A stretch of DNA of 64,000 nt from Utricularia gibba (GCA_002189035.1 CM007990.1:4340001-4404000), one strand, 5' to 3'. Shown: positions 45,181 to 59,498, counted from the first letter of the stretch. Notes: generated from the letters alone by a model not told the origin. Program-made: numbers and translations.

Positions 45181-48100
45181 TGAATCAGGGTTTTCTAAAC
45201 TCTACCAGATCTTTTTTCTGGTTGTTTTAACAAGAAAATAGGTCTGAAAATGCACCATTTGTCATATTTGTGATCATTAGTTTTGAAATTAAAGATATGT
45301 ATCACATTAAAAAAATTTAAATTTAATTGAATATTAATAATTTATAATTTTTTATATATTTGATCATTTTCTTTTCATTTTAATTAGTTGTTCTAATAAT
45401 TAGATGATCAATTTCATGCCCTCGAGAGCAAAATAATGAACGGAAAAATTGCTTCCGTATCAAAAAGTCATGGTGGTAATGAAATGAAAAAGGGACAGTT
45501 AGTTGGTCTCATCACCCACAAAAGCATGTAATAGTAACTGCCGTGAGCGCAACCAGAGTATGAATTCAAACATGGGCACCATTTTAGGTTCCATTTGATT
45601 CTGCATCTTCAAAATGTAGTATCTAAAAACCCGTTTATTTCAAATAGGTGTGAGCCAACGAATTGAACCGATCATTGAAAAAAATAGTTATCCATACACC
45701 CTCGATTTACAAATTAAAAATTCCATATTATAGGTAATCATTTTTTTGATATAATATATGATTTTTAATTTATCTCGATTTGAACCCTGGTTGCATCGGA
45801 TTCGCGAATCACACGAGGAATGCAGACATGTTCATGTTGTCGTGCAGGAAAGCACGTTGAAATTGGGAAGAAAAAGAAGCGCGAGTAAACGAAGACAGTG
45901 ACAAGACCGACGAGGAGGTGGTTTCCAATGAACAAGATGAGGAAAAGAGCATCAGCCTTGACGCGAAGTGAAGGAGCAGCACTTTAGTAGATGAGACCAC
46001 CGGTTAGTTGATAATCCTCTTCATTGATGATACAAACCGCCAACAAATAAATGCAAACACCGACTGCCCTTTTAGCACCCGTACGCATCCGGAGGCAGGA
46101 TTTGAAGGAATGATGCTGCGTTCTGGAAACGATATGGGCACCCGAGTGGGTGATTTCAAAGTGAACACGCACCCACTTCCAAAATTTTCTACGTCACTAT
46201 GATTTGCAGATGAATAGTGATGTTATCGTGGGAAGATGCCAATTCGAAACTATGAGACAAGGGAGGATATCTTTAAGTTTATGGGTGGAGTTTGTCGAGG
46301 ATGCTTATATTCAGTATAAATAATTTAATTTTAAAATTTTAAAATTGTATTATAGATTTTTAAGTTACTTTTTTTTATAAATAATTTGTTACTCGAACTT
46401 ATAAAATCATATATTTAATCCTTAATGTTATTAAAATCAATTAATTTTGACTATAATATCATTATAATAATGTATCATATAAGATGTGATACCATTATTG
46501 TTATTTTAAATCACATGAGATATAAATACAATATAATTATCATCACTTCAAATCATACGAGATATAAATGCAATATAACCTTAACAGTGATATCATTTGA
46601 TTTGCCGAACTTTAAACATGAAAATGAAAAGTTCTAATATGAAATTTTGTTAAGTTTGAAATTAGAGTTGATTAATGCTGTCGTGAAAAGTCTCACTTTT
46701 TTTGAAATCATTTTGATATTGGCTACATGATTTTGATAAATTAATATGTTTTTTTATACTTTTAAAACCTAAGATTTAATCTTTTTATACTGATTAAAAC
46801 TTGATATACTATTCTGGTAATTTTGTCTTAAATTTATGCTCTAACATAAGTGTTTTTGGGTACTCAAAAGCTCCCTCATCTTGTGCTCTACTGACAAAAC
46901 AACAATTGTGATCTTTTGCGCCATGGCTGCTTTTCCTACGCAAGGGCTTCGCACACCACATATTTTTCAGCGTTGGTTTGGAACAATCTTATCATATTGG
47001 TGCATCAGCAGCAGGGTAGGGCCGCAGCATGATGAGCAGGGCGTATGCTTCTATGTGGCAAAGAGTGGGTGCATTCAGCATATGCGTTTCTTGTCACCAT
47101 GGGAAGCTTTTCGACTCGAGTGCTCTGCATGTGTCCGCCATGTTACTGCTGCCTCCATCTCCATCCCCACCTCCACTGTGTGCCACTTTTTGTTTGTTCT
47201 TCGCCCCCGACACAACCAACATACGAACCCAGCAACCCACGCACCTCATTCTTTCTTTACTTGCCCTCTCCCAGTGACTGATTGATGGATTTGATTCCTC
47301 TGAAAAAAAACAACTGTTTTTTATCTTTTCAATCCCATAACGATGAATAGCAAACACTTACAAATATTAGAACAAAAATATAAATGAAACAAAAATAATC
47401 AAGTATATAAAAATATTTAATTTTATTTTTTTCTAATATAATACATATTTATCATATACTTAAATTTAATGTGTCATCGTCTGATCCATAAGATTCTTAA
47501 TTTTAATATGATATTAAGGTATTTGCCTAACCGTATAGCTTAGATGGGCAAGATAATCTTGGATTTCTCATATGCTCGTCTAATACATCAGATCCTTAAT
47601 TTCAATGACATAGATAAAATCTACACATAACTCCCAATAAACCTTAAGTCATTTACAAATGTGACCATCATCCCATTCTCCCTCACACATCCAAGTAGTA
47701 ATGACCAAATTTCTAATAGATTCTTGGAATAACTTGTCCCAAATAACTTCTCAGAAAACAATGTTCACAAAGCTATCAAATTTGAATGAAATTTGGGTAC
47801 GAGTAAAAAAATAGAAACAAAGCTGTCTTATGTGACTAAAAAAAAGGCTCCAGAAATTTAACTCAAGGTTGCATGTTATGAAATACTCATTGAAGAAGAG
47901 AATGAATTACTTTTTTCCCAGTATTTTTTTATTATTGGCGAACTGGGCACCAAAAGCAAAAGGTATAAAAGTTTTGTCGCAAAAGTTCAACAAATTGCAG
48001 ACGAATAGAAAAGGAACAAAAGGAAAGGGACTGAGAAGGAACATCCCACGCCCCATGTCCTATCCCACAATTCCACGTACATGATCGTATACCACACCTC

Positions 48101-48987
48101 AATATTAATTATTAAAGAATCAAAATATGACATTATATAAATATATTTTAAAAATAAATAAAAAAATGAATTATAAAACATAAATTTTATAAATTTAATA
48201 ATTTATAAAATTAATTATATAGTTTGAATATTTAATTTTACTACGGAAATTTTAAAAGTTAGAGTCTTAAAAAATAAGAATAATCACTTTAGTAAATTAT
48301 TAATATCAGTTCATATCAAAGCCTGAAAAAAAAAACCTAAATCCAATTCATACCTAAAAGAGAGCCTAGCATTGAAGTTCATACCCAACTCAAGCCCAAA
48401 GTAGTAAATCCAAATTCAACCCAATTTAATTTTTTTTTTTAGTTTTTGAAAAATATTTTACAAGCATTTGATAGGATAGTTTAATCAATAATATATTTCA
48501 TGTATTACACTTGAAATTATGTTTGATATATAAGTTTAATTAAATTTGTATTTAAAATAATATTATTTTTGATAAATATATTTTAAAAAGTGATGAATAA
48601 ACTAAAACTTGTTTGAATAAAAAAGAAAACTCATGTAAGAGAAAAAATTTAAAAAACATGATTTAAATACGTTATGAAACACATTTTTATTATCAATTCT
48701 CTAACAAAAACAAGTTATTAATTTCAAACCTAAAATTTTTTAATTGTGAAAATTATATTTGAAATTAGCATTAATATTTTGCATATTTAACCTTGGGTTT
48801 ACCCAAGCCAAGTAACTTAGAATTTGCATTTTTACAATTTCGGGTCGGATTTACCCCATCCATTCCCAACCCTACTCATAAGACTCTAGTGCCTTTGTCA
48901 TTGTGCATGATATGAATCATCCGAACCTTGATTTGCATGAGGAAGCCCTCTTACAACATACAAAAAATAAGCAAAACTTCAACATGT
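45181..48987. other. Long AT-rich spacer with relics
   Basis: About 45283-45400 and 47400-47620 match parts of the dispersed AT-rich repeat family (see findings). About 45790-46170 is GC-richer; on minus one frame contains ADALFLILFIGNHLLVGLV, a possible membrane segment, but lacks a start. About 46860-47290 is another GC-richer island with overlapping open frames and no family. The last stretch is AT-rich up to the nucleotidyltransferase stop. Confidence 0.4.
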
Positions 48988-51900
48988 TTACGTATCGAAA
49001 TCGTCGTTACCAGGATGATTATCATCAACAGAGCATATGGTATCAAGCACAACTTTAGCAAACAAGTGCCTGACCTCTCTTAAGCTTCCCATGGCTAGCA
49101 GCTCATGATCGATCTTGTTACTGCGTTTTGATGCATATCGGCGATTCCTTGCGCCTCCGACGCATTCGAATATCGTCACCACTCGCAAGTAGAGTGTCAA
49201 AGGGAAGAGTACCTGGAGGTCATCAATTCTGAAAAACATGAGGGAAGCTCATGCAGGTAGTGGTGCTTTGTAGAAACTGTGGGCTCTCAGTAAGGCTACA
49301 GAATGGATGTTGCTTACCAGGTCGGAGAAGGGTGCTTTGGGATATCTCGCCATCGAACGCGACACGAAGTACTCGTCGGTCATATGGGTGAGTGCAGTTC
49401 GAACTGAAGAAGCCAAGCTCATAACCTCATCTAAAATGGCGTCTGGATCCAAGTTTCCAGGTCCCAACACTTCATGAAAGGTTGTGTCATAATGCGTAGT
49501 CATATGAATTGTTCTTTCGAGAGCTTTTGACAGATCCCCGGAATTGCAGATGGCGTTGGCGAAGGTGGCAATCACCACAGGATTCCTAGGCCTTTCAGAG
49601 AGTGCTGCGTGAAATGCTAAGATTGCAAACCTGAAAATCATTCTTCATCATTATTTTACTCGAACGTGAAGGAACAAGAGCTTCCAGAGGAAACTAAAAG
49701 TTACCATAAGCTACTGTGACATGGCCTATCAGGTGCTAGATGCTTGTCAAGGTTGGAGAACAAAGCCTGCACCAGTGTATCATCGGGTGAAAACAGTGGC
49801 ACAAGCATGAATCTTTGTGACAAAGAAACCTTTAGAATCCAATTAACTATATATGAATTGCATATAAGAAGCTCAGTATTCTGTAAAGTTTAAGCTATCA
49901 ATGGAAAAAAAAAAATGGATCTCTTCTACTGCTGGGTAAGTTTTTCAAAAAGATTACCAGTAGCATGTTATACCGCTTGTCACGTCTTCTAAACCCATCA
50001 CGCACAAAATATGCTGCCTGCGAAACACATCAATGCTGCGATGCTGTCAATGTTGGAGTTTATGTTTTGAAAAAAAAAAAAAACATGGTATCAATCAGTC
50101 CCTATGCACCTGAATGGGCAAAAGAATCTCCAGAAGACCAAGCTTCCACAGTAATCTCAGGGATGCTTCCCCGGAACCATACGCCAACATGTAATTGACT
50201 TCCATTAGAAGCCTTCCCTGTATAACAAATATAGCAATTCCAAAAGTTTAATCAGCCTCAGAAAAAGCATCCCACAAGAAAACAAGTTTACTCAAGTTAC
50301 CCTATCAAGCCGCATGACTGAAGGAGACAACTTTCTTATGGCAAGAGCAGTCTCTTTTGAAAACCGAAAATCCAAGCGAGCAGCAATACGAATAGCACGT
50401 AGAATCCGGGCTACAATGATGAAGTGCCAGTGTAACAGTACGTGAGGAACATTTTCATTGGTGAAAAATTTCAACAAAAACCAACCACTACGTTCTGATA
50501 GAAAATATTTTCTGGAAGTCTGACAGCTTTTGCTAGAAAGAGAAACAAGCATACCACAATCCTCAGTCAAGGAAAGATTTGCAGGTATGATGGTTCGGAC
50601 CTTCAGATATAAGTGAGCATTAGTACTTAATAGGAGAAGCTAAAGCTAAAAAATGGGAGAAATACATGTTGCTTCGCACCTTGGCATTTTTTATATCATT
50701 CACACCACCCATGTAGTCATACACCAACTTCTCAAAGGGATCAAACAACAATCTGAAATGAGAATCAGAATATCAAATGCAGATTGAAGAAGCAAAATAA
50801 TTTTAAAATAAAAGAATGAACAAGATACCCGTTTATTGTGAAGTCCCTCTGCAGACAATTTCTCCAACGAATAAAATCTTTCTCATCACAGGTAGCAGGT
50901 TGCTGAACCTCCAGACTCCACATCTTACCTGGGGCCTGGGTGCTAAAGCTTGAAACCTAATATATTGTGGTATGAGTTCACTACAATAATTTAAGATGTC
51001 CAAGTGTTCAACCGGATGTTGGGCAATGTGGCAGAAAAAACAGGAGGTCATTCACCATTGTAAAAAATGATGAATCAAAACAGCAACCAAAAGAATTGGA
51101 GGAAAAACACAAAACTCAATTTCACAGAATAGTGTGCGGAAGAAAAGAATACAAGAAGCACCGCACACATGAGAACAGCTTTAAGGAACAATATGAACAA
51201 CAAGAGATGCGGATAGATACATAGAGGTGCAGAAAGCATGAGGAACACGATGCTCCAGGTTTGATAATATTCTTGAAGATAGCATACCTCTATTGTAGTA
51301 TCATCGATGTGCACATGACAGATAGGAAACCGTCTACCAACCTTCTCACACCTAGAAAATGTCCTCATCACCTACAGAGGTTTGAGAATAATGTAATATC
51401 ATTGTTGGACCTTTCAGCTTTTCAACTGATTTGCAAAAGCTACCAGTTATAGTAATGAAACGACCACAATGGTGGAATACCTTAATGCTTACCTCTTTTA
51501 AATCAGCGGAGGTTATTACATCAAAATCCTTAGGAGTTCTTCTCAAGATAAGATCTCTTACGCATCCCCCCACAAGGTAAACATCATAACCTATGGAGAA
51601 GGTGTTAAATGAGATCTCCACGTAACATAAAAGTTCTTCATACCACGTAAAAACCAGATCATCCTTAAGTTCAGATGAAACAACAGCTATCAACTTAGAC
51701 AAGCACGCACATACAGTAAAACTACTCACTGACACCCGCGTGCATATCCGATGGAAAAAAAAACTGAATATGTTCAAACATAAGACAACCATCAATTGAA
51801 AAAAAAGAAAAAAGAAATCTGTTGAGGGAAAAAGAAGAATAAATGAAATGATATGGATCAAATATGCTTAAACAATTTAGAACTATTACTTATTTAAACA

Positions 51901-52378
51901 GGAAAACCTCTGCTTTTAAGTCCTTTCAGCACTATTCTTGTCTCCCTCGAAATTTTAGATGTACTTATTCCGAGGTCCTTGGATTTCAATTTCTTCCATT
52001 CCGCTGTCTTTCCAAATGCATTTTCAGGACACGCATTGTCATTCACTAAAAAGTAAAGCAAAAATCTTCGGTCATGTCACACTAAAACAGAGCCCACAAA
52101 AGCATTATCCATGCTCTAGCATCAACAAGGAATAGACCCATTTTACCGATCCCACCCTCCGTTTTATCAAGTGCTTCAACTGCAGCAGCGTGTCCCAGCC
52201 TTACCTACCCAGATGCAAAAAGCACACAGAACAAGCTGCAGTGAAAGTAAATAAACCTTAACTGGCACAAAAAGCAAAGACGAAAACTTACTTGAAGATA
52301 GCATTGATGAAGGGGAATACGTAAGGAGTAACAGGGGAGGCGATAGAATCCGAGGCCAGATGAGGTACCCATAGCCAT
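48988..52378 (-). CDS. PcnB-like poly(A) polymerase / CCA-adding nucleotidyltransferase family protein
   Basis: Class II nucleotidyltransferase related to bacterial poly(A) polymerase I; plant members (e.g. At5g23690) are probably organellar RNA tailing enzymes. Fourteen exons on minus: 52378-52292, 52204-52147, 52045-51908, 51590-51493, 51371-51288, 50956-50829, 50752-50680, 50600-50555, 50410-50301, 50217-50110, 50017-49958, 49766-49705, 49630-49318, 49212-48988; about 529 residues, all phases agree. The N-terminus MAMGTSSGLGFYRLPCYSLR is basic and acid-free, fitting organelle targeting. Catalytic head: YDVYLVGGCVRDLILRRTPK with DFDV (GG...R, DxD). Then FIRWRNCLQRDFTINGLLFD, and the neck signature EDCARILRAIRIAARLDFRF. 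Head and neck motifs are intact, so it is probably active. Whether it adds A or CCA cannot be told from sequence by eye. Confidence 0.9.
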
Positions 52379-55300
52379 TGGAATTCATTCAAATCGACAT
52401 TTAGGGTTTTGTCAAGATTACTCTTTTAAGATAGCTGATCACCTCAATTCAGTAAAATCTTGTTGCTTGGAATGGGAAGTAGTTCAACATCCAACCGCCA
52501 TACTCCGGAAAAACATTCCCAATTTCAGATTAACCTTCTTCTTCTCAGTAATTTACCTGTGTCGCTCCATTACGGTGCCACCACATGCATATCTCATGTC
52601 GGAACATCCGTTTCTGGTTGTACCCTCAGGAAGTTCGAGTGCCACAAACCTAACAAGGCCGGAGAACCCTTTCAAGAATGGTGTAGCAATGCCCCCTTTC
52701 TCTACCCAAAGGCCCGGCCCTCTGAGTTCTGTGACAGGCCGGTCTGGTCTCTGGTGCACCAGAGTCCACGAATACAGAAATACCCAAACCTTACTCCCCA
52801 CATAATCACATAAGAGCATCTTTAATGATTTTTGAAAATGATAACATGATTTTTCGGAAATGGTGATATAGTTTTTCGGAAATCACTTTTATTTTTACGA
52901 AAATGATTAATTTGAGTAAACTCTATGTTGCGGAAATCACTTTCAAAAAATTTTGTTTTCTTATAAAAACTTAATAAAAAAATCTACGTCATCATTTTTA
53001 TAAATCATAAAATATACTTTAAATCGCGAAACACCACCATTCCCATTGGATCACTTTCTTTTTTTAAAAAAAAAACATTATAATCGATATTCCTAAAAGA
53101 ATATCAACATGATCTTATTCCATGTCCAATATGGAAAATGTAGCCTCACATCAACTCGAACACGGTACGGCAGCCGGGGGACCCTGTGTCATCATCTACT
53201 CCATGTAACCACACACATACCATCATTTTTACTCAATACAAGATGCAATTTTCTTACCGGAATAACATGTTTGTACTAAAATTACGATGACAACGAGTCG
53301 ATTATAAACGTCTAATTTTATCGGATTGAATGCATTTTTTTCTTCTTTTTTACCCAATTCACAATGGATCAAATTTGTATGTGTACCAATATAAGAAATA
53401 GAAGGATGTCAAATCCCATCATGAGTCTAGTGGAAGAGTTTGGAGTATAATACGTCTCTTCTCTATTCATTAAATTCATTTTCTTTTTTAGTTTAGTATT
53501 TTTTAATAAATAATTATGCATGTTTTTTTTTTTCGGAAAAACCTGCCAATTTTTTTTAAATATAAGAAATTGTGGCATCTATTTTTTATATCAATATATA
53601 TATATATATGTTTACTTTTTAACGATAAAAAAATTAAAAATAGTTAGTTGTGAATATAAAATTTAAATAATATAATAAATATATTTATTAAAAATATTAA
53701 ATAGACAAACTGTTCAATCATACTAATTTAAATCATCAAATATATTGATGTATGTTATTCATAATTGTTGGTATGACATTTTTTTCTAGTGTCCAATAAT
53801 AATATATTTTAAAATTATTTCTTGTATATTTTAATATATTTTTATGTTTTCATTAATAATATAAAAAATACTTTTCAATTATTATTATTCCCTACAAGCA
53901 TCATATTTCAATGTTAATAAAATAATATTATTTATGAATAAATTTAAAGGGAGTGAATTGAAACATGGGTAAAAGAAAGGGGCCAGATGTGAATTTTGAG
54001 GAAAATGAAAATCCTTGTGTATTGTCCATTTATCATGTTTTTGACACAATGAATAAAATGATAGAAGTTGAAGGCATAGTGGGCTTGGGAATAACATGTG
54101 GTGCAAAATAGAAAATTATTTTTTTTTTATTTTTCTGCAACAATGGGTTCATCGCACATGTCGAAACGTCATTGTGCTAGTGGAATATTTTAATATTTTC
54201 TAATCACATTTACATGTATAATATAATGTCTGATTGAGAATTTTGATATAAGAAAAAAAATTATTATAAAAACCAAGGAAAAGTTCATGTTTTTTGCCTG
54301 ATGTTGGTTATTGCTCTCATCCTATGATATGGAGGTGTGAATACTTAAGTTTTAATTGGTTCTTATTCTTGAAAAAACAATTTTACATGTTCAATAGTAA
54401 AATTGATTTTGTTTTATTTTTCTAATATTTCTTAGATGTTTAATTAAATGATTACTACTTATACTTCAATTGGTTATGAATGGTAAATGATATGTGTTTA
54501 AATATAGAAATACTTATAATTCTATACAAGGTTTTTTTTTTTGCAATCGGATATTATAAAACCGTAAATAACGAATAATATCATATAAGACGAACTTGAA
54601 TCTTGATATCTGATATAAGATGTATTATTTAATAATTTGATTCACGTTATCTTGTAACATTGATGTAGAACAGGAGAACCGGGTCTTTATCGAGGACCGG
54701 GGATTGGAATTTCGGGTCATGGGTTTAGAAGAAAACTCTCCCCGACCGCATTTCCCTTCGGCCTCGTGAAGTCAGGCTCAAGGTTTTTTTCCCATTTGAC
54801 CGGCGCTTTTCCAACCACATACTGTGTGTGTCCTCAACTACAAGCGCACCCCGCCGGCCTTCCGCTCCGATCATCGATCTTCCCTTCGAGAAGGAATAAC
54901 AAGAAAATGGCATCCACTCCAACATCTATACTACGACTGTTAGCATTTGTTTGAACTGGTTTCACTTGTTTTGCGTGTAGAACCCCCGCAAGTGGCGCGA
55001 TTGAGTCGTACGCTGGCGGGTTCTGATGCCTTGAGGGCGATGATTCCCCAGCGCAGCACACAGAAGCTGCATCCATGGCGTCTGTCAGACAGTACAGAGC
55101 ATGGGCATCAGCAAGCGATAGGAATGAGTGAATGAGGGGATGGGGATGGCGCTGGCCCTGCTGAATGGATCAGGCGCAGAAGAAGCAGTCCCTGTAAGCG
55201 TAAAAAGTGAGGAGGGGATTCAAAATCTAATCGCGACTCAATCGAATCAGGAGAAGAGATTCATTTACCTGGAAAAGGCGTATCGAGTTGTCATCTTTAA

Positions 55301-57322
55301 TGGCCCTTCCCCCACATGTTTCCTGCCTTCTCTGCATTCCTCTCTTTCAGGATAGAGATATCTGCCTTCTGATTCTTCTTCATCTTCCTTTCTTTGTTTT
55401 TCCCTCTATTTTCTACATTATTTTATTATACTATTCTTTTTTTTTTTTTTTCCGGTGTGGGAATTTTTTTTAGGAGAGACTAGTCCATTTGTTGTCCTTT
55501 CCTATAACTATATAAAGTGTATTAAAATGTAAAAATGTTTATATGATGCTATCGTCATCATATGGTAAAATAAGAACGAAATCATATAGATTAAGTTCGA
55601 TAGAACAATTTAACAAATACTTTTGATAAAAAATATAGTCATTAAACATACTAAACATGACACAAGTGAAAAACATAAATTATATATCATTTTATTTCTA
55701 GTAATTTCAATTCAAGAACAATTATTCCCTTCATATGAATTGTTTCGAAACGATTTTACAGAACAATTTCGCAACATACATCACATATGATGAACAAACA
55801 ATGTGTAAGAAGGGAAGAGTTGTTAGAGACTTGGAGGTTGAACCCTTCTTTGTTATAAAAATAAGTAGGGTGCGACAAAAAGCTAGCTTCATATGGTTTC
55901 TATACTTAATGTCACCTTAAATTTTAAAAAATAGTTTTGTTACGAAATAAGAGTAATTTTTGTCCAAAACTACAAGAATTTACCAGTGCTTGTTATTTTT
56001 TAAATTTTATTATTAGAAACACTTCTCGAAAATTAATTTTCAAAAACAAGAATTCGAAATGATTAAGACTTCTGGGAGATGTTCATATCATGTCATGTTG
56101 TTTTAAAAACCTTGTTGATGAAATGGTGGAAAATGAATCGATGCCTTTTAAAATTATTTTTCATACTTTAAAAATCATTAATCAATGTTAGATAATTTTT
56201 TTAATCGGCTGGAGGGCATATATTTGAATACGAAAACTAAAACATTAAAATAAAATTTGATACTAAATTAAAAAAAAACGTGATTAAAAAAGGAATATTT
56301 TATTGCAAATGGTTTTAAAATCACGAGTCATGCGCCATATGTGATGTTGAAAAACCTTATATGATAAATACCGAAATTAATAAAAAATAATTTGATTTTT
56401 TTCTATATCAAGTTTTTGATTATGTATGTATAATTAAAATTTTCAATAAAAATTACCTATTTGAATTTAAGAATTCACAAAATAGATAATATGTAAGCTA
56501 ATTATATCATATTTTTACATAGTATTGTAAGATAATACTTAGGTGAATCTTACACATGTTACGAACATAGTAGAGAGATCTTCTTTAATTTTATATTAGA
56601 TGTTTCCTCAAAAGGATAAATATAAAATCGTAAAATTTGAATATTAAAAACAAATAATGGTGTGCAAAGAGAATGTGTAAATCATTATATTTGATATCAT
56701 AACTAAATATAGTACTATAGTGGGATAAACTTCAACAAAGACATTTAGTTTCTAAGGGAGGCGGAAGGGTCAGAACCTTAGTTAAATCTCAAATCGGTTA
56801 TTGACAGAGTAAAAGAACAGTTTATATAAAACAAATTTTTCTAATCTTATATCCATTCTTTTTTCAAAAAAAGAAAACGTAAAACTATGAAAATTATGTG
56901 CATGAAACAAATATTATCATACAAGTATAGAATATAAGTTATTATTACCTTCAAATGTATAACTAAACCCAACAATAAGTTAAACATGTTTTTCATTTTC
57001 TTTTTTTAATATAAAAAACAAAGAATTTTGATCGCTAGGTTGCATTTAATATCATGTCACCAACAGTAAGATGTTGTCCCCTTCTGTTGCAATTAAGATT
57101 TTGGGGAAACCAGGAATTGATTAGCCCCCCAATTACCATCTCCCATTGGTCACAACTGAATTAAATTATTTATTATTTAGAAAAGGATATTTGTCACAAT
57201 TCACAATGGACCAATCAAAAATACTCAAAATACAATGCAATTCACATTAAATTAAAAATAATATTTAATCCATATCTCTTTTTTTTGTTGCAATAATAGC
57301 CTCTCTCTCCCTCTCCATGCTT
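52379..57322. other. Long spacer between the nucleotidyltransferase and bHLH genes
   Basis: 52379-52820 is GC-richer with three overlapping unrecognised open frames (plus 52460-52813, plus 52467-52805, minus 52553-52819); its left part should be the nucleotidyltransferase promoter. 52830-54650 is AT-rich with a (TA) tract at about 53593-53610. 54665-55370 is a GC-richer island with no recognised product. 55490-57270 is AT-rich. No supported gene. Confidence 0.4.
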
Positions 57323-57329
57323 ATATAAG
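57323..57329 (+). promoter_or_regulatory. TATA box and pyrimidine patch of the bHLH gene
   Basis: TATATAA, 61 bp upstream of the ATG at 57391, preceded by a CT-rich Y patch at 57301-57317. A typical plant core promoter layout. Confidence 0.6.
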
Positions 57330-57390
57330 CTCTGATCCTCCCCTCAGGCTTGGCAGTCTTACCTGCTGAGCGTTGCTGCGAGACAAAATA

Positions 57391-58797
57391 ATGGCGAATT
57401 CTTCTTCATTCCAATCCGACTACCCTTATCATCTCCTTGATTCGGAGCTTCTCCAGGGGAGCAGCGCCCAGAAACTGGAATCCTCCTCAGTTTTACTTGA
57501 TGAATCCTTCAAGCTTCCCGTTTCAAGGAAGAGGAAAGTTGTGAAGAAGGCTTCTTGTTCATCGTCTCCTTCGCAGTCCATGGTTTTATTCTTACCCTCG
57601 ACTGAACCCCGGTTTCTGCTGCACAGGTTTAGTGGTATTGATATTTTTTTTGTTGGTGATGATTGAAGGAGAAGAAGGAGGAGAAAAAGAAGAACTGTAA
57701 GAAAACGAAGGATGAGAAGAAAGGTGGGGAAGATGCAGCAGCACCAGCAGGGTATATTCATGTGAGGGCTAGAAGAGGGCAAGCTACAGACAGTCACAGC
57801 CTTGCTGAGAGGGTGAGCTTACTGTATTTTCTTCTTTTCTAAATGAACATCTGTTTATTGTTTTTTTTTTTTTACTGTTTGGTTCAGGTAAGACGGGAGA
57901 AGATCAGTGAAAGGATGAAGCTGCTTCAGTCTCTGGTTCCCGGGTGCCACAAGGTGAAACTTTTTTCATCGTTTTATCGCAGTAAATTCTCTTTTTGTCT
58001 TCACAGTAAATTGTCTTTTCCTAGTCAAGACATGCTAATAATGTCAGTGGATCCGTACACATCAACAATAATTGATTGGTTTTACTATTAATTAATGTGA
58101 TATGAATAGAGGATACAGTCTGTGTTTCTTTGGTAATATGGAGGTCGGTCGATGGGCATTTCTGTCATGAAAAAGAGACTGAAAAAAATTTCTTGGTTCA
58201 GGTTACAGGGAAAGCAGTGATGCTGGACGAGATCATCAACTACGTCCAATCCTTGCAGAATCAAGTGGAGGTGATGATGGGTTCATTTATCCTCAGTTGT
58301 TATCCCATTTCGGTTGTACAGAATCTCATCTTCCTGGGATTCTGGTTTTTACTGCAGTTACTGTCCATGAAGCTGGCCTCAGTGAATCCCATGCTGTATG
58401 ACTTTGGAATGGACATTGAGTCCTTCATGGTGCGCCCTGATCAGGTCCAAGAACACACTTTTTCTGTCATTCAGTTTGTTGTTGTAATAAGGGAGCAGTT
58501 TATTGACATAAGGATGAAAACACTCAGGACTTGAACAGCTTCCCAAGCCTGGATCAGGGTTTCCCCACCATGGAAACCAGCAGCTTCAACAACCCCATGG
58601 AAGCCTTCTCCCCTTCCAGCAGCAATCCCTGGTTCTTCCCCAGGTATGCAGTTACAGATCTATGGAAGTTGGGACCAACCCGATTCGACCCGGATTCGTT
58701 TTCCCCTATGCAGGAGGAGCAAAAGCAGAGATACATGATGAACCAAGGAGGAGTTGGAGCAGGAGCAGGAGGGTCGAATTGCATCTTCTACTCCTAA
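57391..58797 (+). CDS. bHLH137: bHLH transcription factor, bHLH137-like (subfamily XII)
   Basis: DNA-binding bHLH of the BEE/CIB/bHLH137 subfamily, which binds E/G-boxes in growth and hormone responses. Six exons: 57391-57582, 57669-57812, 57888-57953, 58202-58270, 58358-58444, 58528-58797 (TAA), about 275 residues. Lead-in [20 protein letters not shown] and basic region [20 protein letters not shown] carry the His-Glu-Arg readers; helix 2 is [20 protein letters not shown]. The following [20 protein letters not shown] with FMVRPDQ is typical of bHLH137. The first intron donor (ATG followed by GTTTTA) is weak, but it is the only one keeping the frame. In the last exon, CCAGGTATGC looks like a donor, but using it with the nearby CAG breaks the frame. 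The C-terminus is Gly-rich. Confidence 0.87.
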
Positions 58798-59267
58798 CAC
58801 TACACCAGCTGTTCTCCTTAATTCGAAACACTAATCAGTGACAGTCGCCCTTTTAAGAACCAAACACGATACCTCATGTGGACAAATAATGTAGTGGATT
58901 AACAGCGAGAGGTGGCTCTTTGTAAGTAGGAGATGATCATGTACTGTACTTAAGGATGTAAACAAGGAAGATTTTACCTTGGAACAGATCAAGAGAGAGA
59001 GATCTGCTCAAGATTCTGGTGTCTGTTACATTCATTTTATTTTATTTTCTTTCGCTGTCAAAATTGAATATTTTGGGTGACGAAGTGACTCATCGAAATC
59101 TTACTGGAATCCAAACCCAAGCATCTTCCCTTTGAAATTTGGCAACCAGCAGCAAAAATTGACCCAGAAAACGAGACAACTGCTAAAGACTTTACCCTTC
59201 CCGCTAAGTAAAAGTAAATTGATCTGATCGTTACCGGTAAAAAAAAAGTTAATTCCAATTTGACCGC

Positions 59268-59498
59268 ATAGTAGCATCAATCGAAGACCATATATTAATT
59301 ATGTAAATTTACTACATAAGACGAGAACACGTGAAATCTAAATACACAATAAACATGAATCATATTAGAAAAAATTAAATTAAATTAATCCATCTAATTC
59401 TTAATTTCAATATGATATTAGAAGATGTAACTCATGATACTACTTGATTAGCCAAGATAGTAGCATCAAGCGAAGACCATATATTAATTATTTGAATC
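59268..59498. repeat. Imperfect ~36-bp direct repeat flanking an AT-rich insert
   Basis: The unit begins ATAGTAGCATCAATCGAAGA and continues through CCATATATTAATTAT at 59268 onward; it recurs at 59458 onward with one mismatch in that length. Between them lies about 150 bp that includes a dispersed-repeat copy. Confidence 0.8.

Noticed and set aside
45800-45990. Minus-strand hydrophobic frame ADALFLILFIGNHLLVGLV
   Set aside because: No start codon, closed by a stop just upstream, no recognised family; kept only as a note in the spacer entry.
52460-52819. Three overlapping open frames upstream of the nucleotidyltransferase gene
   Set aside because: Mutually overlapping in different frames with no motif; position fits the promoter of the minus-strand gene.
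54665-55370. GC-richer island with ATGGCATCCACTCCAACATC and short frames, considered as a broken membrane-protein gene
   Set aside because: The frame stops after about 16 codons and no following segment could be tied to a family.
58641-58715. Possible extra intron in the last bHLH exon (GTATGC to ATGCAG)
   Set aside because: Removing it shifts the frame to an early stop, whereas reading through gives an open C-terminus.
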